A stretch of DNA of 64,000 nt from Psychrosphaera haliotis (lineage in GTDB: Bacteria; Pseudomonadota; Gammaproteobacteria; Enterobacterales; Alteromonadaceae), in assembly GCF_009728465.1 (NCBI RefSeq), contig NZ_WOCD01000003.1, positions 1,194,879 to 1,258,878 of the forward strand, written 5' to 3'. The notes under the pieces are model-generated. The model was not told where the DNA came from, made no database searches, and saw nothing but the letters and a program-made list of their open reading frames with translations. A program made the position numbers and the translations under genes. Positions 31,380-40,909 of the stretch are shown one piece after another; within the stretch, counting starts at the first letter, position 1; each line of letters begins with the position of its first letter.

Positions 31380-33077
31380 TTACTCATCACCATACCAGCG
31401 TTTTAAAATATCGGCGCTGCGTTTCATTTGCTCTTGCCAAGTACCTGTTCCTACTACTGTCGGCTTGATTAAAATAACAAGTTCTTTTTTCTTTTCAGTA
31501 TCTTGCTTAGACTTAAATAAATTACCTAGAATTGGAATGCTACCTAAAAACGGAACCTTAGACTCACCATTAGATGTCATTGTTTGCATTAAGCCACCAA
31601 TAACCACAATCTCACCGCTTTTCGCACGAATAACCGTATCCGACTCACGAATATTGCTTTGCGCTAATGGCAGTACATATTGCTCTTCGTTTAACGTAAC
31701 TACTTTTTGTTGCTCATCAATTTCGGTAACCGACGGATGAACATGCAAAATGACTTCACCTTGCTCACTAATTTGTGGAGTAACATCTAATGCAATACCA
31801 GAGAAAAACGGCTCTAGGTTAATTTCAGGCGTGCTTGACGTTGCTGTGCCAGTTACGGTTGTATTTGAAACATCAGTAACAAAGTACTCATCAGTACCCG
31901 CTTTTAGAACCGCCTTTTGATTGTTAGTCGCAGTAACACGTGGTGACGACAGAACCTGAACATTACCCTGAGTTTTTAGTAAGTTAACAACACCAGAAAA
32001 ATCAGTATTATTGAAGCTTAAGCTAGTTAATCCGCCTAATGCTGCACTTAATTCATTACCAAAACTTCCAGCCGTTGAGTTAAAGGTAAAGTTAGTTCCA
32101 CCATTGTTGGCCATTACATTTTGCCAATTAATGCCTTGCTGATAATCGTCATCTAGCGCAACTTCAACAATCTTTGCTTCTAAAATTACTTGGCGAGTTA
32201 AGCTTTGCTCTGAACGCTTAACAAAGTCTTTTACCGCTTGAATATCTGACGTTAAGCCTCGCACAGTAATTAGTCCAGACTGCGGGCTAACCACTACATT
32301 GGCAATAGATTCATCCGTAGAACGCATGATCATTTTTAACGTATCTTCTAACTCGCTCCAAAAATCACTTTCAGAACTGGTTTGAATATTAGAACCGTTA
32401 CCTTGACCCATACTTGATGAGTTACCAAAGCCATTTTGGCCATTCTGTTGGTTTCCGAAACTGCCTTGTTGATTGCCAAAGCTATTACTATTGTTACTAC
32501 TGTTACTATTTCCGTTTTGCCCGTTTTGTTGAACGATGCCACCGGAGTTGATGTTAGTTGATGTCATACCAAAACGTTTAAGCATCAAATAATTAAGCGC
32601 TATTGTTTCCGTTTTAATAGTGGCTGGGTAAACCTGAATTACCTTACCTCTAAATTGAATATCTAACGGATAAAGGCTAGAAAGAACCTCAACAACCTCA
32701 TGAATAGTAACGTCTTTTAAGTCTAGACTAATACTGCCCTGTGCATTTGGATGAAACGCGACGCTATATGGTGAGTCAGCCACTAACCCCTGTAAAAAAG
32801 GTTTTACTGGCACGCCATTCGCTGCAACGTTAAATCGGTCTTCAATCGCTCCAACATCAATTGGCGCTGACGTTGGCATCATTAAATCAGCACTTACCGA
32901 GTCAGGAATAGCAAGACTTGCTTGTTCATTAACTGTGTCTGGCTTTTCATTAAAAACTTGATGTACTTCATCTGATTTTTGCGGATTGCCCGTTAAGCTA
33001 CAACCAGCAAGTACTGCCGTCGCTAAACAAGAGGCTAACAAAGGTTTAATTTGATTCATTTTACTTTTCATATACAT
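31380..33077 (-). CDS. mshL: MSHA outer-membrane secretin MshL
   Basis: Lipoprotein secretin, up to 565 residues. A signal with lipobox VLAGC is followed by an N-terminal STN-type domain (SISLDLKDVTIHEVVEVL) and an Asn/Gly/Gln-rich low-complexity stretch (about 180-230). The secretin core follows, with QVILEAKIVEVALDDDYQQG, VLSSPRVTATNNQKAVLKAG and VVIGGLMQTM. Three in-frame ATGs are possible (33077, 33071, 33059). The last follows the mshK TAA by one base and gives MNQIKPLLASC, so the real start may be 33059. It forms the outer-membrane pore for the pilus. Confidence 0.9.
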   Translation of the reverse strand: MYMKSKMNQIKPLLASCLATAVLAGCSLTGNPQKSDEVHQVFNEKPDTVNEQASLAIPDSVSADLMMPTSAPIDVGAIEDRFNVAANGVPVKPFLQGLVADSPYSVAFHPNAQGSISLDLKDVTIHEVVEVLSSLYPLDIQFRGKVIQVYPATIKTETIALNYLMLKRFGMTSTNINSGGIVQQNGQNGNSNSSNNSNSFGNQQGSFGNQQNGQNGFGNSSSMGQGNGSNIQTSSESDFWSELEDTLKMIMRSTDESIANVVVSPQSGLITVRGLTSDIQAVKDFVKRSEQSLTRQVILEAKIVEVALDDDYQQGINWQNVMANNGGTNFTFNSTAGSFGNELSAALGGLTSLSFNNTDFSGVVNLLKTQGNVQVLSSPRVTATNNQKAVLKAGTDEYFVTDVSNTTVTGTATSSTPEINLEPFFSGIALDVTPQISEQGEVILHVHPSVTEIDEQQKVVTLNEEQYVLPLAQSNIRESDTVIRAKSGEIVVIGGLMQTMTSNGESKVPFLGSIPILGNLFKSKQDTEKKKELVILIKPTVVGTGTWQEQMKRSADILKRWYGDE

Positions 33078-33393
33078 ATAGTCTTTTTTGAGAGCCTGAC
33101 TTCAGCAGAACAATATTATTATTATTTATTTGGCTAATTTTAAATCCGTTTACAACATCACCTAATTGGTGAAGCTGACCGGACATAATCGCCATTTTGG
33201 TGCCTTTTTTGTTTACTATTCCCTGCAACGAAAGGTTTTCGTTTGAAGTGGCTGGCATAGCACCGTTGTCTGGTAGGTTTAAATTGATCTTTGGTAACGT
33301 TGGATCATGAATTTTATCGGCCAATATTGGCATTGAAGCGAGAATAAAACACAGTCCAACAATTAGAGATGATGGCTTAAAGTCTAATAACAT
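33061..33393 (-). CDS. mshK: MSHA biogenesis protein MshK
   Basis: 110-residue protein with a signal peptide or anchor (about 1-25) and a PilP-like beta segment (NLSLQGIVNKKGTKMAIMSG, then FKISQINNNNIVLLKSGSQ). Such proteins link the inner-membrane platform to the secretin. It overlaps mshJ upstream by 17 bases and mshL downstream by a few. Identification is by position and fold-type pattern. Confidence 0.82.
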   Translation of the reverse strand: MLLDFKPSSLIVGLCFILASMPILADKIHDPTLPKINLNLPDNGAMPATSNENLSLQGIVNKKGTKMAIMSGQLHQLGDVVNGFKISQINNNNIVLLKSGSQKRLYVYEK

Positions 33394-34033
33394 TTTTGCT
33401 GTCTCCTATTGTCACTAACGTTAATGTTAATTGAGCTTTAGGATGCTCGCTCACTTCATATTTTAAATCTTCAACTGAAAACTGTTTGTTTCTAGCCACA
33501 ATCGTTTTTACAAAATTCATCAATGGGAAGTACTCACCATCAACAATCAATTCAAACTCATGACTGTATAACTCTGGCAACTCCACTTCTTCACCTTCAG
33601 GAGTCTCTCCCTCAATGAGTTCAGGTGGTTGAGCTGAAAGTCCCGTTACTCGTATTTGGCGTTCAGTTTCTAGTAATCGTGTTAACTCTCTAACCATTTG
33701 CTCTGGCGCGACATATTCTGCCATTACACTGGTAAGTTTAGATTCAACTTCCTTTAACTGAGACTTAACTTGATTAATTTCTTGTTTGAGCAATTCATTA
33801 GGGTCTTTGCGCAAAGCAACTTGTATATCGCTGATTTGGTCACGCACCATGCTAACTTGCTTTTCAATTTTTGCTTGAGACTTAGTCAACTTAGATTGTT
33901 CTAATAACGCTGGTTTAATTGCTAAGAAAAAGAAACCATAAGTTACTAAGAAAACTATCGCTGCCGCGACAATAACTTTTTCTCGCTGCGTTAATGCAAT
34001 GAACTTCTCATTCCATGTGCTCCATTGACTCAT
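33377..34033 (-). CDS. mshJ: MSHA biogenesis protein MshJ (PilO/GspM-like)
   Basis: 218-residue protein with a short cytoplasmic N-terminus, a membrane helix at about 22-43 and a coiled coil near 45-110 (SQAKIEKQVSMVRDQISDIQ). A periplasmic ferredoxin-like domain follows (YSHEFELIVDGEYFPLMNFV). It is the PilO/GspM-type alignment component. The order mshI - PilN-like - J - K - L matches known MSHA assembly genes. Confidence 0.86.
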   Translation of the reverse strand: MSQWSTWNEKFIALTQREKVIVAAAIVFLVTYGFFFLAIKPALLEQSKLTKSQAKIEKQVSMVRDQISDIQVALRKDPNELLKQEINQVKSQLKEVESKLTSVMAEYVAPEQMVRELTRLLETERQIRVTGLSAQPPELIEGETPEGEEVELPELYSHEFELIVDGEYFPLMNFVKTIVARNKQFSVEDLKYEVSEHPKAQLTLTLVTIGDSKNVIRL

Positions 34034-34075
34034 AACCCAACCTCCTGAGTTACTACATTCGACGTAGTAGCCGCT

Positions 34076-34639
34076 CTAAACTCCAGAAACCTCGGCATTT
34101 ATCGCAGAGATATTTAATAAACTAAACTCCCTGCCGGTAAAGCTCTTTGTAGCTTGTAAATAAGACATCCATTGAGTTACCGATCTAGACTCCAATGAGT
34201 ACCCATGAAACTCAACATTATTTTTATTAAAGCGGAAGTCTGTTAACCAAATATTATGATCATGGTGCTCTGTCAGTTCTTGCATAACCACAGAGTAGTC
34301 GATGGACTCTTTTGCGGTATGAGCAGTAACAAGTGAAAGCAGCGCACTTTTTGCAACAACTTCACGCTCTAGCTGGCTCTTCACTTCCATAAACTTGTCG
34401 TTATTATTATGCTTAACGAGCGCCTGCTGGTAATTTTGCAACTCTTCATTGGCTGATGCTAATTCAGTTTGATTACGCTTTTTGTTTTCACTGATATGGT
34501 TAATTTTATAACTTACTTGAGCAAACCATAACAACATTAATAAAAGCAGGACTCCGGCTACGATGGCAGCATTGGTAAGAGTTAGATAATAAACCTTTGG
34601 CTTTAAATCATCGGTATAAAAATTAATATTAGTTTTCAC
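34076..34639 (-). CDS. PilN-like MSHA biogenesis protein (MshI2)
   Basis: 187-residue single-pass protein: a cytoplasmic segment with INFYTDDLKP (the conserved PilN INFY/L motif), a helix at about 21-42, a coiled coil, and a periplasmic PilN fold (WLTDFRFNKNNVEFHGYSL). The GTG start overlaps the mshI stop. In Shewanella-like loci this gene is often labelled mshI2 or mshI1. It should pair with MshJ below the MshE platform. Confidence 0.82.
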   Translation of the reverse strand: MKTNINFYTDDLKPKVYYLTLTNAAIVAGVLLLLMLLWFAQVSYKINHISENKKRNQTELASANEELQNYQQALVKHNNNDKFMEVKSQLEREVVAKSALLSLVTAHTAKESIDYSVVMQELTEHHDHNIWLTDFRFNKNNVEFHGYSLESRSVTQWMSYLQATKSFTGREFSLLNISAINAEVSGV

Positions 34640-35591
34640 TAACTGGCTCCTTTTTTATACTCACTGGCTGCAAATATAACGCAGCGCCTACCGCTGAAAT
34701 AAAACTAGAGTCTAGCCCATTTGGCGAATCAAGATTATCTAACGGAATTACCTTAGTTTTTACTGGCAAGACCTGATTTAATGCATCTATAAGCAACTCG
34801 GAGTTGTTGCCTTCCATTGCCAAGTAGGCATTTTTTATCGGTGGTTGTTTTAACTGGCTTTCAAAATAATCGATAGAGCGTTGTATCTCTATTGCAACTT
34901 GATCACTGCCCCCCATTTGCAATTGCTCTGAGGTCATGTCGATAATCGCAGCTGTATTTCGGATTTTCCTAGCAAAAGCAATTTGTTGATTTTTAACGAT
35001 AAGTAAAATGGCATCCGATTTTTTATGTTGAATAAAAATTAACTGCGCGGCATCTTCAGAAGTTTGCAATTTTGCAATGGCAAATTGTTCAGTGGTTAAC
35101 GCTGAAATTTTAGCTTTTGCGTCATGAAAAGGTTGGATAACTTTTTCTATATAGGATCTGGTGACGGCAATAATCTGCGTTTTAGCTTGCTGGCCGGTAG
35201 GCTGCAAAGGCATATCAATATAGTCACAAATCATATCTTGCGGCGGAATATTGATTAAGTCTTTAACTTTCCAGGGCAAGGTTGCAGTCACTTCTCTATC
35301 TGGCACTTCAGAAGTATCTAACTGTGTGCTTTCAACTTTATTAGCCGGTAAAACAATAGTTGTGCTTGCGCTAGTTAAGTTATGTTTAATTATCATAGCT
35401 TCTAAAGCCGCAACCACTTGCTCATCGTTTGCAGTGGTGATTACATCAAAACCAGTGCAGATCACTTGGTTTTGTTTTTCTTGAAGTTTTACAAGCTGGA
35501 CTTTATCGGGAAGAATAGAAATCCCCGCACTAAAGTGCTCTTTATTCTTTTTGAATGTATCTAAAATCGAAGTCAGCAAAGTTGAACTCAT
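34629..35591 (-). CDS. mshI: MSHA biogenesis protein MshI (PilM-like)
   Basis: 320-residue actin-fold protein of the PilM group: ILPDKVQLVKLQEKQNQVI, then TLPWKVKDLINIPPQDMICD (the conserved PWxVxD-type segment), and a C-terminal nucleotide-fold region (DGLDSSFISAVGAALYL). It is first in the MSHA transcription unit. Divergent transcription of the PLP gene begins about 75 bases away, so the operon promoter should lie in 35592-35666, though I do not identify clear boxes. Confidence 0.88.
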   Translation of the reverse strand: MSSTLLTSILDTFKKNKEHFSAGISILPDKVQLVKLQEKQNQVICTGFDVITTANDEQVVAALEAMIIKHNLTSASTTIVLPANKVESTQLDTSEVPDREVTATLPWKVKDLINIPPQDMICDYIDMPLQPTGQQAKTQIIAVTRSYIEKVIQPFHDAKAKISALTTEQFAIAKLQTSEDAAQLIFIQHKKSDAILLIVKNQQIAFARKIRNTAAIIDMTSEQLQMGGSDQVAIEIQRSIDYFESQLKQPPIKNAYLAMEGNNSELLIDALNQVLPVKTKVIPLDNLDSPNGLDSSFISAVGAALYLQPVSIKKEPVSEN

Positions 35592-35666
35592 TATTATTTT
35601 TTTAATACTTCTTTATGATCGACTAATGTATCCTGATACCCATAGACAATTCAACTGCAAAACCTT

Positions 35667-36668
35667 ATGAATGTTGCTTTTTTTAACAATTACACACGCT
35701 CACAAATAGATCTGATTGAATATCAGGTTAAACATGGACCAAAAGTTAGATTAATGGTTAAACGGGACGATCTAATCGATCCTCTCATATCAGGCAATAA
35801 ATGGCGTAAGTTAAAGTTTAATATTGAATTTGCACTTCGCAACAAAAAAGAAGGTATTGCAACATTTGGCGGCGCTTATTCAAATCATATTGCCGCTACA
35901 GCAAGCGCAGGTAAAAGGGCTGGATTAAAAACGATTGGATTTATTCGCACACACAAAATTGATTCCATGAACCCGACACTGGCAAAAGCTAAAGACAACG
36001 GTATGAAATTAGTTCCGTTAAGCAGATTAGAGTACAAAGATCGACAAAACCCTGAATTTATAAACCAATTGCAGCAACAATACCCAAACTACTTTTTTGT
36101 ACCTGAGGGCGGCTCTAACGATTTAAGTGAGCCTGGTATAAAAGAATTGGCAAACGAATGTTTACTGCAAGAAGGTTATCGCTATATCGCCACTCCCATT
36201 GGATCTGGCGGAACGATAAATGGCTTAATGTCTGCTATGCCCAACATACCTCTGATTGGAGTTGCTGCGGTAAACGACACGCCCATACTTGATAGCATAT
36301 CGAGTCGAATCAATAAAAGGTCGATAATACATACAGGTTCATTATTTGGTGGTTATGCAAAATTTAATGATGACCTAATCGATTTTTGTTTAGATTTTTT
36401 CAAGCAAACAGGTATACCCATCGAACCCATATATTCTGGAAAAATGTTTTACGCACTTTGTAATCAAAGACACTTACTAGGCTTGGCAGATGACGACGTT
36501 GTTTTAGCTATCCACACTGGTGGCTTACAAGGACTTGAGGGCTTCATACAACGCAAATTATTAGATAACAAACAGTGGGAAACCGCTATTAGTTTCTTTG
36601 GTAAGCATCAACGCCTAACTTTCTTAGTCGTTCTATTTGCATTTCAGAGTCAAGGCCTGTCGCAATAA
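35667..36668 (+). CDS. PLP-dependent D-cysteine desulfhydrase / ACC deaminase-family protein
   Basis: Fold-type II PLP enzyme of 333 residues with the lysine in SGNKWRKLKFN (probably Lys45), FGGAYSNHIAATASAGKRAG binding the cofactor phosphate region, and the GSGGTINGLMSA glycine loop. Family members eliminate sulfide from D-cysteine or deaminate ACC; the substrate here cannot be told apart by eye. It is transcribed against mshI and csrD. The last ~27 residues (after about 306, MshI-unrelated) overlap the csrD end by 80 bases on the other strand, and seem to extend past the usual family C-terminus. Confidence 0.8.
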   Translation: MNVAFFNNYTRSQIDLIEYQVKHGPKVRLMVKRDDLIDPLISGNKWRKLKFNIEFALRNKKEGIATFGGAYSNHIAATASAGKRAGLKTIGFIRTHKIDSMNPTLAKAKDNGMKLVPLSRLEYKDRQNPEFINQLQQQYPNYFFVPEGGSNDLSEPGIKELANECLLQEGYRYIATPIGSGGTINGLMSAMPNIPLIGVAAVNDTPILDSISSRINKRSIIHTGSLFGGYAKFNDDLIDFCLDFFKQTGIPIEPIYSGKMFYALCNQRHLLGLADDDVVLAIHTGGLQGLEGFIQRKLLDNKQWETAISFFGKHQRLTFLVVLFAFQSQGLSQ

Positions 36669-38450
36669 CTTGCTGCTTTTGGGCATTGGCAACACCTACA
36701 AGGCTTCTTACAAATAGTTGATTATCTGAGTTATTTAGAACTAAGCCCGTGATACTGTGATGGAGCTTTAAACTATCAACGTCTATATAATTTAGGTATC
36801 CAAGGTCTACAACATACAAACCTACTTGACTTACCATTACATTTCCTTTGTAACGTTTAACTATTTTTAATAGCTGTCTTACTTTTTAACGTTATGTGTT
36901 AAATCGAATTCGGAGACTTCTATAATAATCCGGGGCATGTTTTTAACATGCTTTTTTAAAAACTTTACTAACCAAAGGTCAAAGTCGCGATCTAATAAAC
37001 TGTCTATGTGAATTTTTACTGAAATTTTTGACGTGTCTTGATGTTTTAGTTCCTCTGTAACAAGGTTTAGTGCAGCTTTATCTATTTCTTTTATGACTCC
37101 AGACTTTCTCGCCATAGGCATAAATATATTAGCGCTTATCAGTTTCTCTTCTTCATCTATCATCTTAACATTGGCTTCATACTGAATTACGTTGCCGTAA
37201 AAGTCTAATACTGGCCTTAAGTCCAATAAAAAATTATTTTGTTCTAACGCTTTATTTAACGCTATTCGCCAGCGGACAGATCCCTTAACCTCAGATATTG
37301 GCAAGTTATTTGATTCATACATAAACCAACTTGATGGACCCAATAATTGGGCTGCACGCAATGCCAGATCAGCTTCAGCCAAAATATGAAACGGTGTTTC
37401 CGTTTGGTTAAACATCTTAACCCCAATGTAACAAACTCGTCCTTGGTCAAGATTATTAGGTAAAACAAATCGTTCACTTTTGTCTACCAATTCTGATGCT
37501 ATCTTCTCGACAAGAGTTTGGTCTATATAAGGTATTAAAATAGCAAATTCGCTATAGCTGAGCCTAGCTACAATTGACTGCTGGATATCATCCAAATAAG
37601 GCGTTAATAAGCTTGCGTAATTTTTTACATAATGACTAGTTGCTCTTTTGCCCTGCAGTGTTCTCAGTTTATCTAAAGGAGCAAAGTGAATAAAAAAGAC
37701 CGCACCGTTTACATCGCCCTCTTCTTGTAACAGAGCTTCTAATCTATTATCAAAATATCGCCTATTACCCAGACCGGTCAATTTATCTAAAAACGTTTGA
37801 CTTCGAATCATATGGTCAATTTCCTGACCGCCTTTTTTGGCTTGAATACGCTGTTGATTAAGCCTTCTAACTGTATTTACTAAGTGGAAATCCTCTGTAG
37901 TAATAAAGAACTTAAAATTATCATCTTTCGCTTGGCGACTTGCCCATGTTTCTAACTGAATAAGTACACGCCAATACTTGAATAGGCGTCGTTGAGTTAA
38001 TGTAATACTCAACAAACAAGTTACTGCAAATAAAAAGTTGAATATTATTAATGGTTTTAGGTTCATTTCTAATAGAGAAGCAAAGCTTACTAAAAGGTAC
38101 TGCTGCTCTGACTCAAAGAGGTTTACAGTTGAAGACTTGGCAAGAAAAATCGCTTCTTCTGCTCCCATTTTGTTGGACTTATCGATTATATTCCAATTTT
38201 TTACGAGGCGAGTGTTTGTAGAAAGCTTACTTACATAAGCTCTGACCTGACTTTCATCAGCGTACGCAGTAATGACGCTGAATGCTTTGTTGTGGGCTTT
38301 AGTTGCCGACTGGTAATCACTCTCAAGAAATTTGTAAAACGTTATATTTACTATTACAAGTAGAGCTAAAATGATGTAACCAGCAGAGCTTAACAAACCG
38401 TGATAGAGCACTTTGGTTAGTTGCATTTCCATATACTTATTATTTTTCAA
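36589..38450 (-). pseudogene. csrD: CsrD-like GGDEF-EAL regulator, frameshifted
   Basis: Homologue of CsrD, which in E. coli promotes RNase E decay of the CsrB/C RNAs. Membrane helices lie at about 18-38 and 130-152 around a periplasmic loop, then degenerate GGDEF (SYSEF in its place) and degenerate EAL (YEANVKM) domains, as in CsrD. The first frame stops after LTHNVKK at 36879. The EAL remainder (VMVSQVGLYVVDLGYLN, NQLFVRSLVGVANAQKQQV) continues in another frame to 36589. One base lost from the A run opposite 36883-36887 explains this. A -1 slip on AAAAAG would also restore it. The most likely start is ATG at 38426 (MQLTKV); mshI-csrD neighbourhood is conserved. Confidence 0.82.
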
Positions 38451-38674
38451 TTAAGTCAATGTACTGCGAGATGTAACTGTGATCAACCCTAGTTCCCATT
38501 AAAGTGGACAGACCACATTGACTCGTATATTCCAAGTTAATTGAAGTTATCGTTAACCCATTGTCTGAATTAAATAATTATCGGAACACATGGCAGTCAG
38601 GCTACATTTATTAATAATGTTACCGTTTTATTAAGTTCCCCTTATGGGAAATCAGAGCCGTGTATATAAGACCT
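38451..38674. other. Non-coding gap between csrD and ssb
   Basis: The 305-base gap (38451-38755) contains no open reading frame I can support. A terminator occupies 38675-38700. The remainder should hold the csrD promoter on the minus strand, but I see no clear -35/-10 pair or repeat. Confidence 0.5.
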
Positions 38675-38700
38675 AAAAACCAGCTTTTACGCTGGTTTTT
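38675..38700 (-). terminator. Bidirectional terminator downstream of ssb
   Basis: Perfect 10-bp stem AAAAACCAGC / GCTGGTTTTT with a 6-base loop, T-rich on both strands. It lies about 56 bases after the ssb stop and separates ssb from csrD. Confidence 0.85.
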
Positions 38701-38755
38701 AGAATATATATTAGTTAAAAGTGTTTTATATTTACACTTTTAAGACATGCAGAAG

Positions 38756-39406
38756 TTAAAACGGGATGTCGTCATCAAAGTCCATGCTTGGAGCAGGCGC
38801 TTGACTAGGTGCTGCAGGCGCTTGGCGCTGTTGCATACCTTGGTTCGACTGTTGGCCTTGTTGACCGCCGTAATTACCTTGCGGTTGCTGAGCTTGATAA
38901 GGTTGGTTAGCTGGTGCAGACGACTGTGGCGCTTGTTGCTGACCCATACCTTGATTCATGCCTTGGTTCATACCTTGATTAGGCTGTGCAAATCCACCAG
39001 GAGCTGCGGCTGGCTTCTGATAGCCACCAGCACTTGGTGCTGAGCCGGCATTGTCACTACGACCACCAAGCATTTGCATTTGACCGCCAAAGTCTACAAC
39101 AACTTCTGTTGTATATTTGTCTTGGCCACTTGCTTGATCTTGCCACTTACGTGTTTGCAATTTGCCTTCAAAATAAACTTGAGAGCCTTTACGTAAATAC
39201 TCACCCGCCACTTCTGCAAGTTTTCCAAATACCACAACTCTGTGCCATTCAGTCTTCTCTTGCATTTGACCTGTGTTTTTGTCTTTCCAAGATTCATTAG
39301 TTGCTAGGCTAATATTGGCAACTGCATTGCCATTTGGCATATATCTGACTTCTGGATCTGAACCTAGTGTTCCTATCAAAATAACTTTATTGACCCCACG
39401 AGCCAT
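38756..39406 (-). CDS. ssb: Single-stranded DNA-binding protein
   Basis: 216 residues. The N-terminal OB fold ([20 protein letters not shown], then YEFVNISLATN-like [33 protein letters not shown]) is followed by a long Gln/Gly/Pro linker with several NQGMNQGM repeats. It ends in the acidic tip DFDDDIPF that recruits replication and repair partners. The protein is longer than the E. coli one (178), owing to the linker. It lies downstream of the MFS gene and shares a locus with uvrA. Confidence 0.97.
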   Translation of the reverse strand: MARGVNKVILIGTLGSDPEVRYMPNGNAVANISLATNESWKDKNTGQMQEKTEWHRVVVFGKLAEVAGEYLRKGSQVYFEGKLQTRKWQDQASGQDKYTTEVVVDFGGQMQMLGGRSDNAGSAPSAGGYQKPAAAPGGFAQPNQGMNQGMNQGMGQQQAPQSSAPANQPYQAQQPQGNYGGQQGQQSNQGMQQRQAPAAPSQAPAPSMDFDDDIPF

Positions 39407-39423
39407 AATAATTCTCCTGCAAA

Positions 39424-40791
39424 CTAATTAAAATTGGTAACCAGCTGATCAACACTTACTTGGTCGTAAGATTGTTTATCAACTTTCAAATAAATTCTAT
39501 TTTCATCTTCTACTAGCGTCGCTTCAATAACACCAGCACATTGGCAAATTTGTTCTATAAGTCGCTCTGCGTTGGCGGTATCACTAAACTCAAAAGGAAT
39601 AGAAACACGCTTGGAGCTAATTGGTAAAACCATACCTGATGCAAAAACAAACCATAGTAACGCAAGGGCTGCGTTACTCGCAAACAAATAACTAAAGCCG
39701 AAGGTTTCTGCAACATAACCACCTGTTATGCCACCAAAAAAAGCACCTAAAAATTGACTGCTTGAATACACACCCATAGCCGTGCCTTTTTGTCCGGCCG
39801 GCGATATACGAGAAACGTGAGCTGGTAGGCTTGCTTCTAAAAAGTTAAAGCCTATAAAGAACACGAATAACATTGCGATTATAGTGGTAAAATCAGTTTG
39901 AATTGCCAAACCAATAGACGCCATAATTAGCATGACAATTGCAACGAGAAAGAACTGTTTCTCTTGACCTTTTTTGGCCGCAATAATGAGCATTGGAACC
40001 ATAAATACAAAGGAAAGTAGCAAAATAGGTAGATAAGCTACCCAATGATCAGAAACCAAAAATCCACTGTTAGAAAATAACACTGGTATAGCGATAAACA
40101 TAGACGTCATCATTAAATGAAGTACTAATACGCCAAAATCCAACCTCAGCAATTGTCGATTACACATCATTGTAAATAATTGTGATGATGAGGCGGTAAT
40201 CTCACCTGACTTTGCTTTTGTCACAGAGTTCGGCACTAACGTAAGCACAACAACAATGCCTACAATGGCTAAAACAGCCGTGAGATAAAACACTCCAGAT
40301 AATCCAAATGTCTCTGCAACCATTGGACCTAAAACTAAAGCAACGGAAAAACTCAAGCCGATACACATACCAATAACGGCCATCACTTTTGGACGCTGCT
40401 CTTCTCTCGTTACATCTGCAGCTAATGCTAATACCGCACTGGCAATTGCGCCCATGCCTTGAATGGCACGACCAATAGTGACCGTCACAATATCTTCTGC
40501 AAGACCCGCTATAACACTACCAATGGCAAATATTACTAAGCCTAAAACAATGATTCGTCGACGACCGTATTTGTCTGACAACCATCCCATTGGGATTTGG
40601 AAAGCCGCTTGCGTTAATCCGTAAGCACCTATTGCTAAGCCAATCCATAAAGGGGAAACACCTTCTAAGGATTGTCCATAAATTGCCATAATAGGCATAA
40701 GCATAAAGAGCCCAAGCATACGGATAGCAAAGACGGATGCTAACGATACTGCGGTTCTTTTTTCTAATGTATTTAGTTTATCTGAATGCAT
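39424..40791 (-). CDS. MFS transporter, YajR-like with C-terminal YAM domain
   Basis: 455 residues with about 12 membrane helices and the MFS motif [13 protein letters not shown] between helices 2 and 3. A charged soluble C-terminal domain of about 60 residues ([19 protein letters not shown]) resembles the YAM domain of E. coli YajR. Substrate unknown; it is probably a proton-coupled exporter in the inner membrane. Only 17 bases separate it from ssb, so the two may be co-transcribed. Confidence 0.85.
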   Translation of the reverse strand: MHSDKLNTLEKRTAVSLASVFAIRMLGLFMLMPIMAIYGQSLEGVSPLWIGLAIGAYGLTQAAFQIPMGWLSDKYGRRRIIVLGLVIFAIGSVIAGLAEDIVTVTIGRAIQGMGAIASAVLALAADVTREEQRPKVMAVIGMCIGLSFSVALVLGPMVAETFGLSGVFYLTAVLAIVGIVVVLTLVPNSVTKAKSGEITASSSQLFTMMCNRQLLRLDFGVLVLHLMMTSMFIAIPVLFSNSGFLVSDHWVAYLPILLLSFVFMVPMLIIAAKKGQEKQFFLVAIVMLIMASIGLAIQTDFTTIIAMLFVFFIGFNFLEASLPAHVSRISPAGQKGTAMGVYSSSQFLGAFFGGITGGYVAETFGFSYLFASNAALALLWFVFASGMVLPISSKRVSIPFEFSDTANAERLIEQICQCAGVIEATLVEDENRIYLKVDKQSYDQVSVDQLVTNFN

Positions 40792-40909
40792 AGTAAGATG
40801 AATAAATTACAATTTAAGCCAATAGATTAAATGAACCGCGTAGTATACTAACAAACGGGCATTTAAATAAGCCTACATTGCATTTAGTTTCGACTTTATA
40901 ATACGTCTT

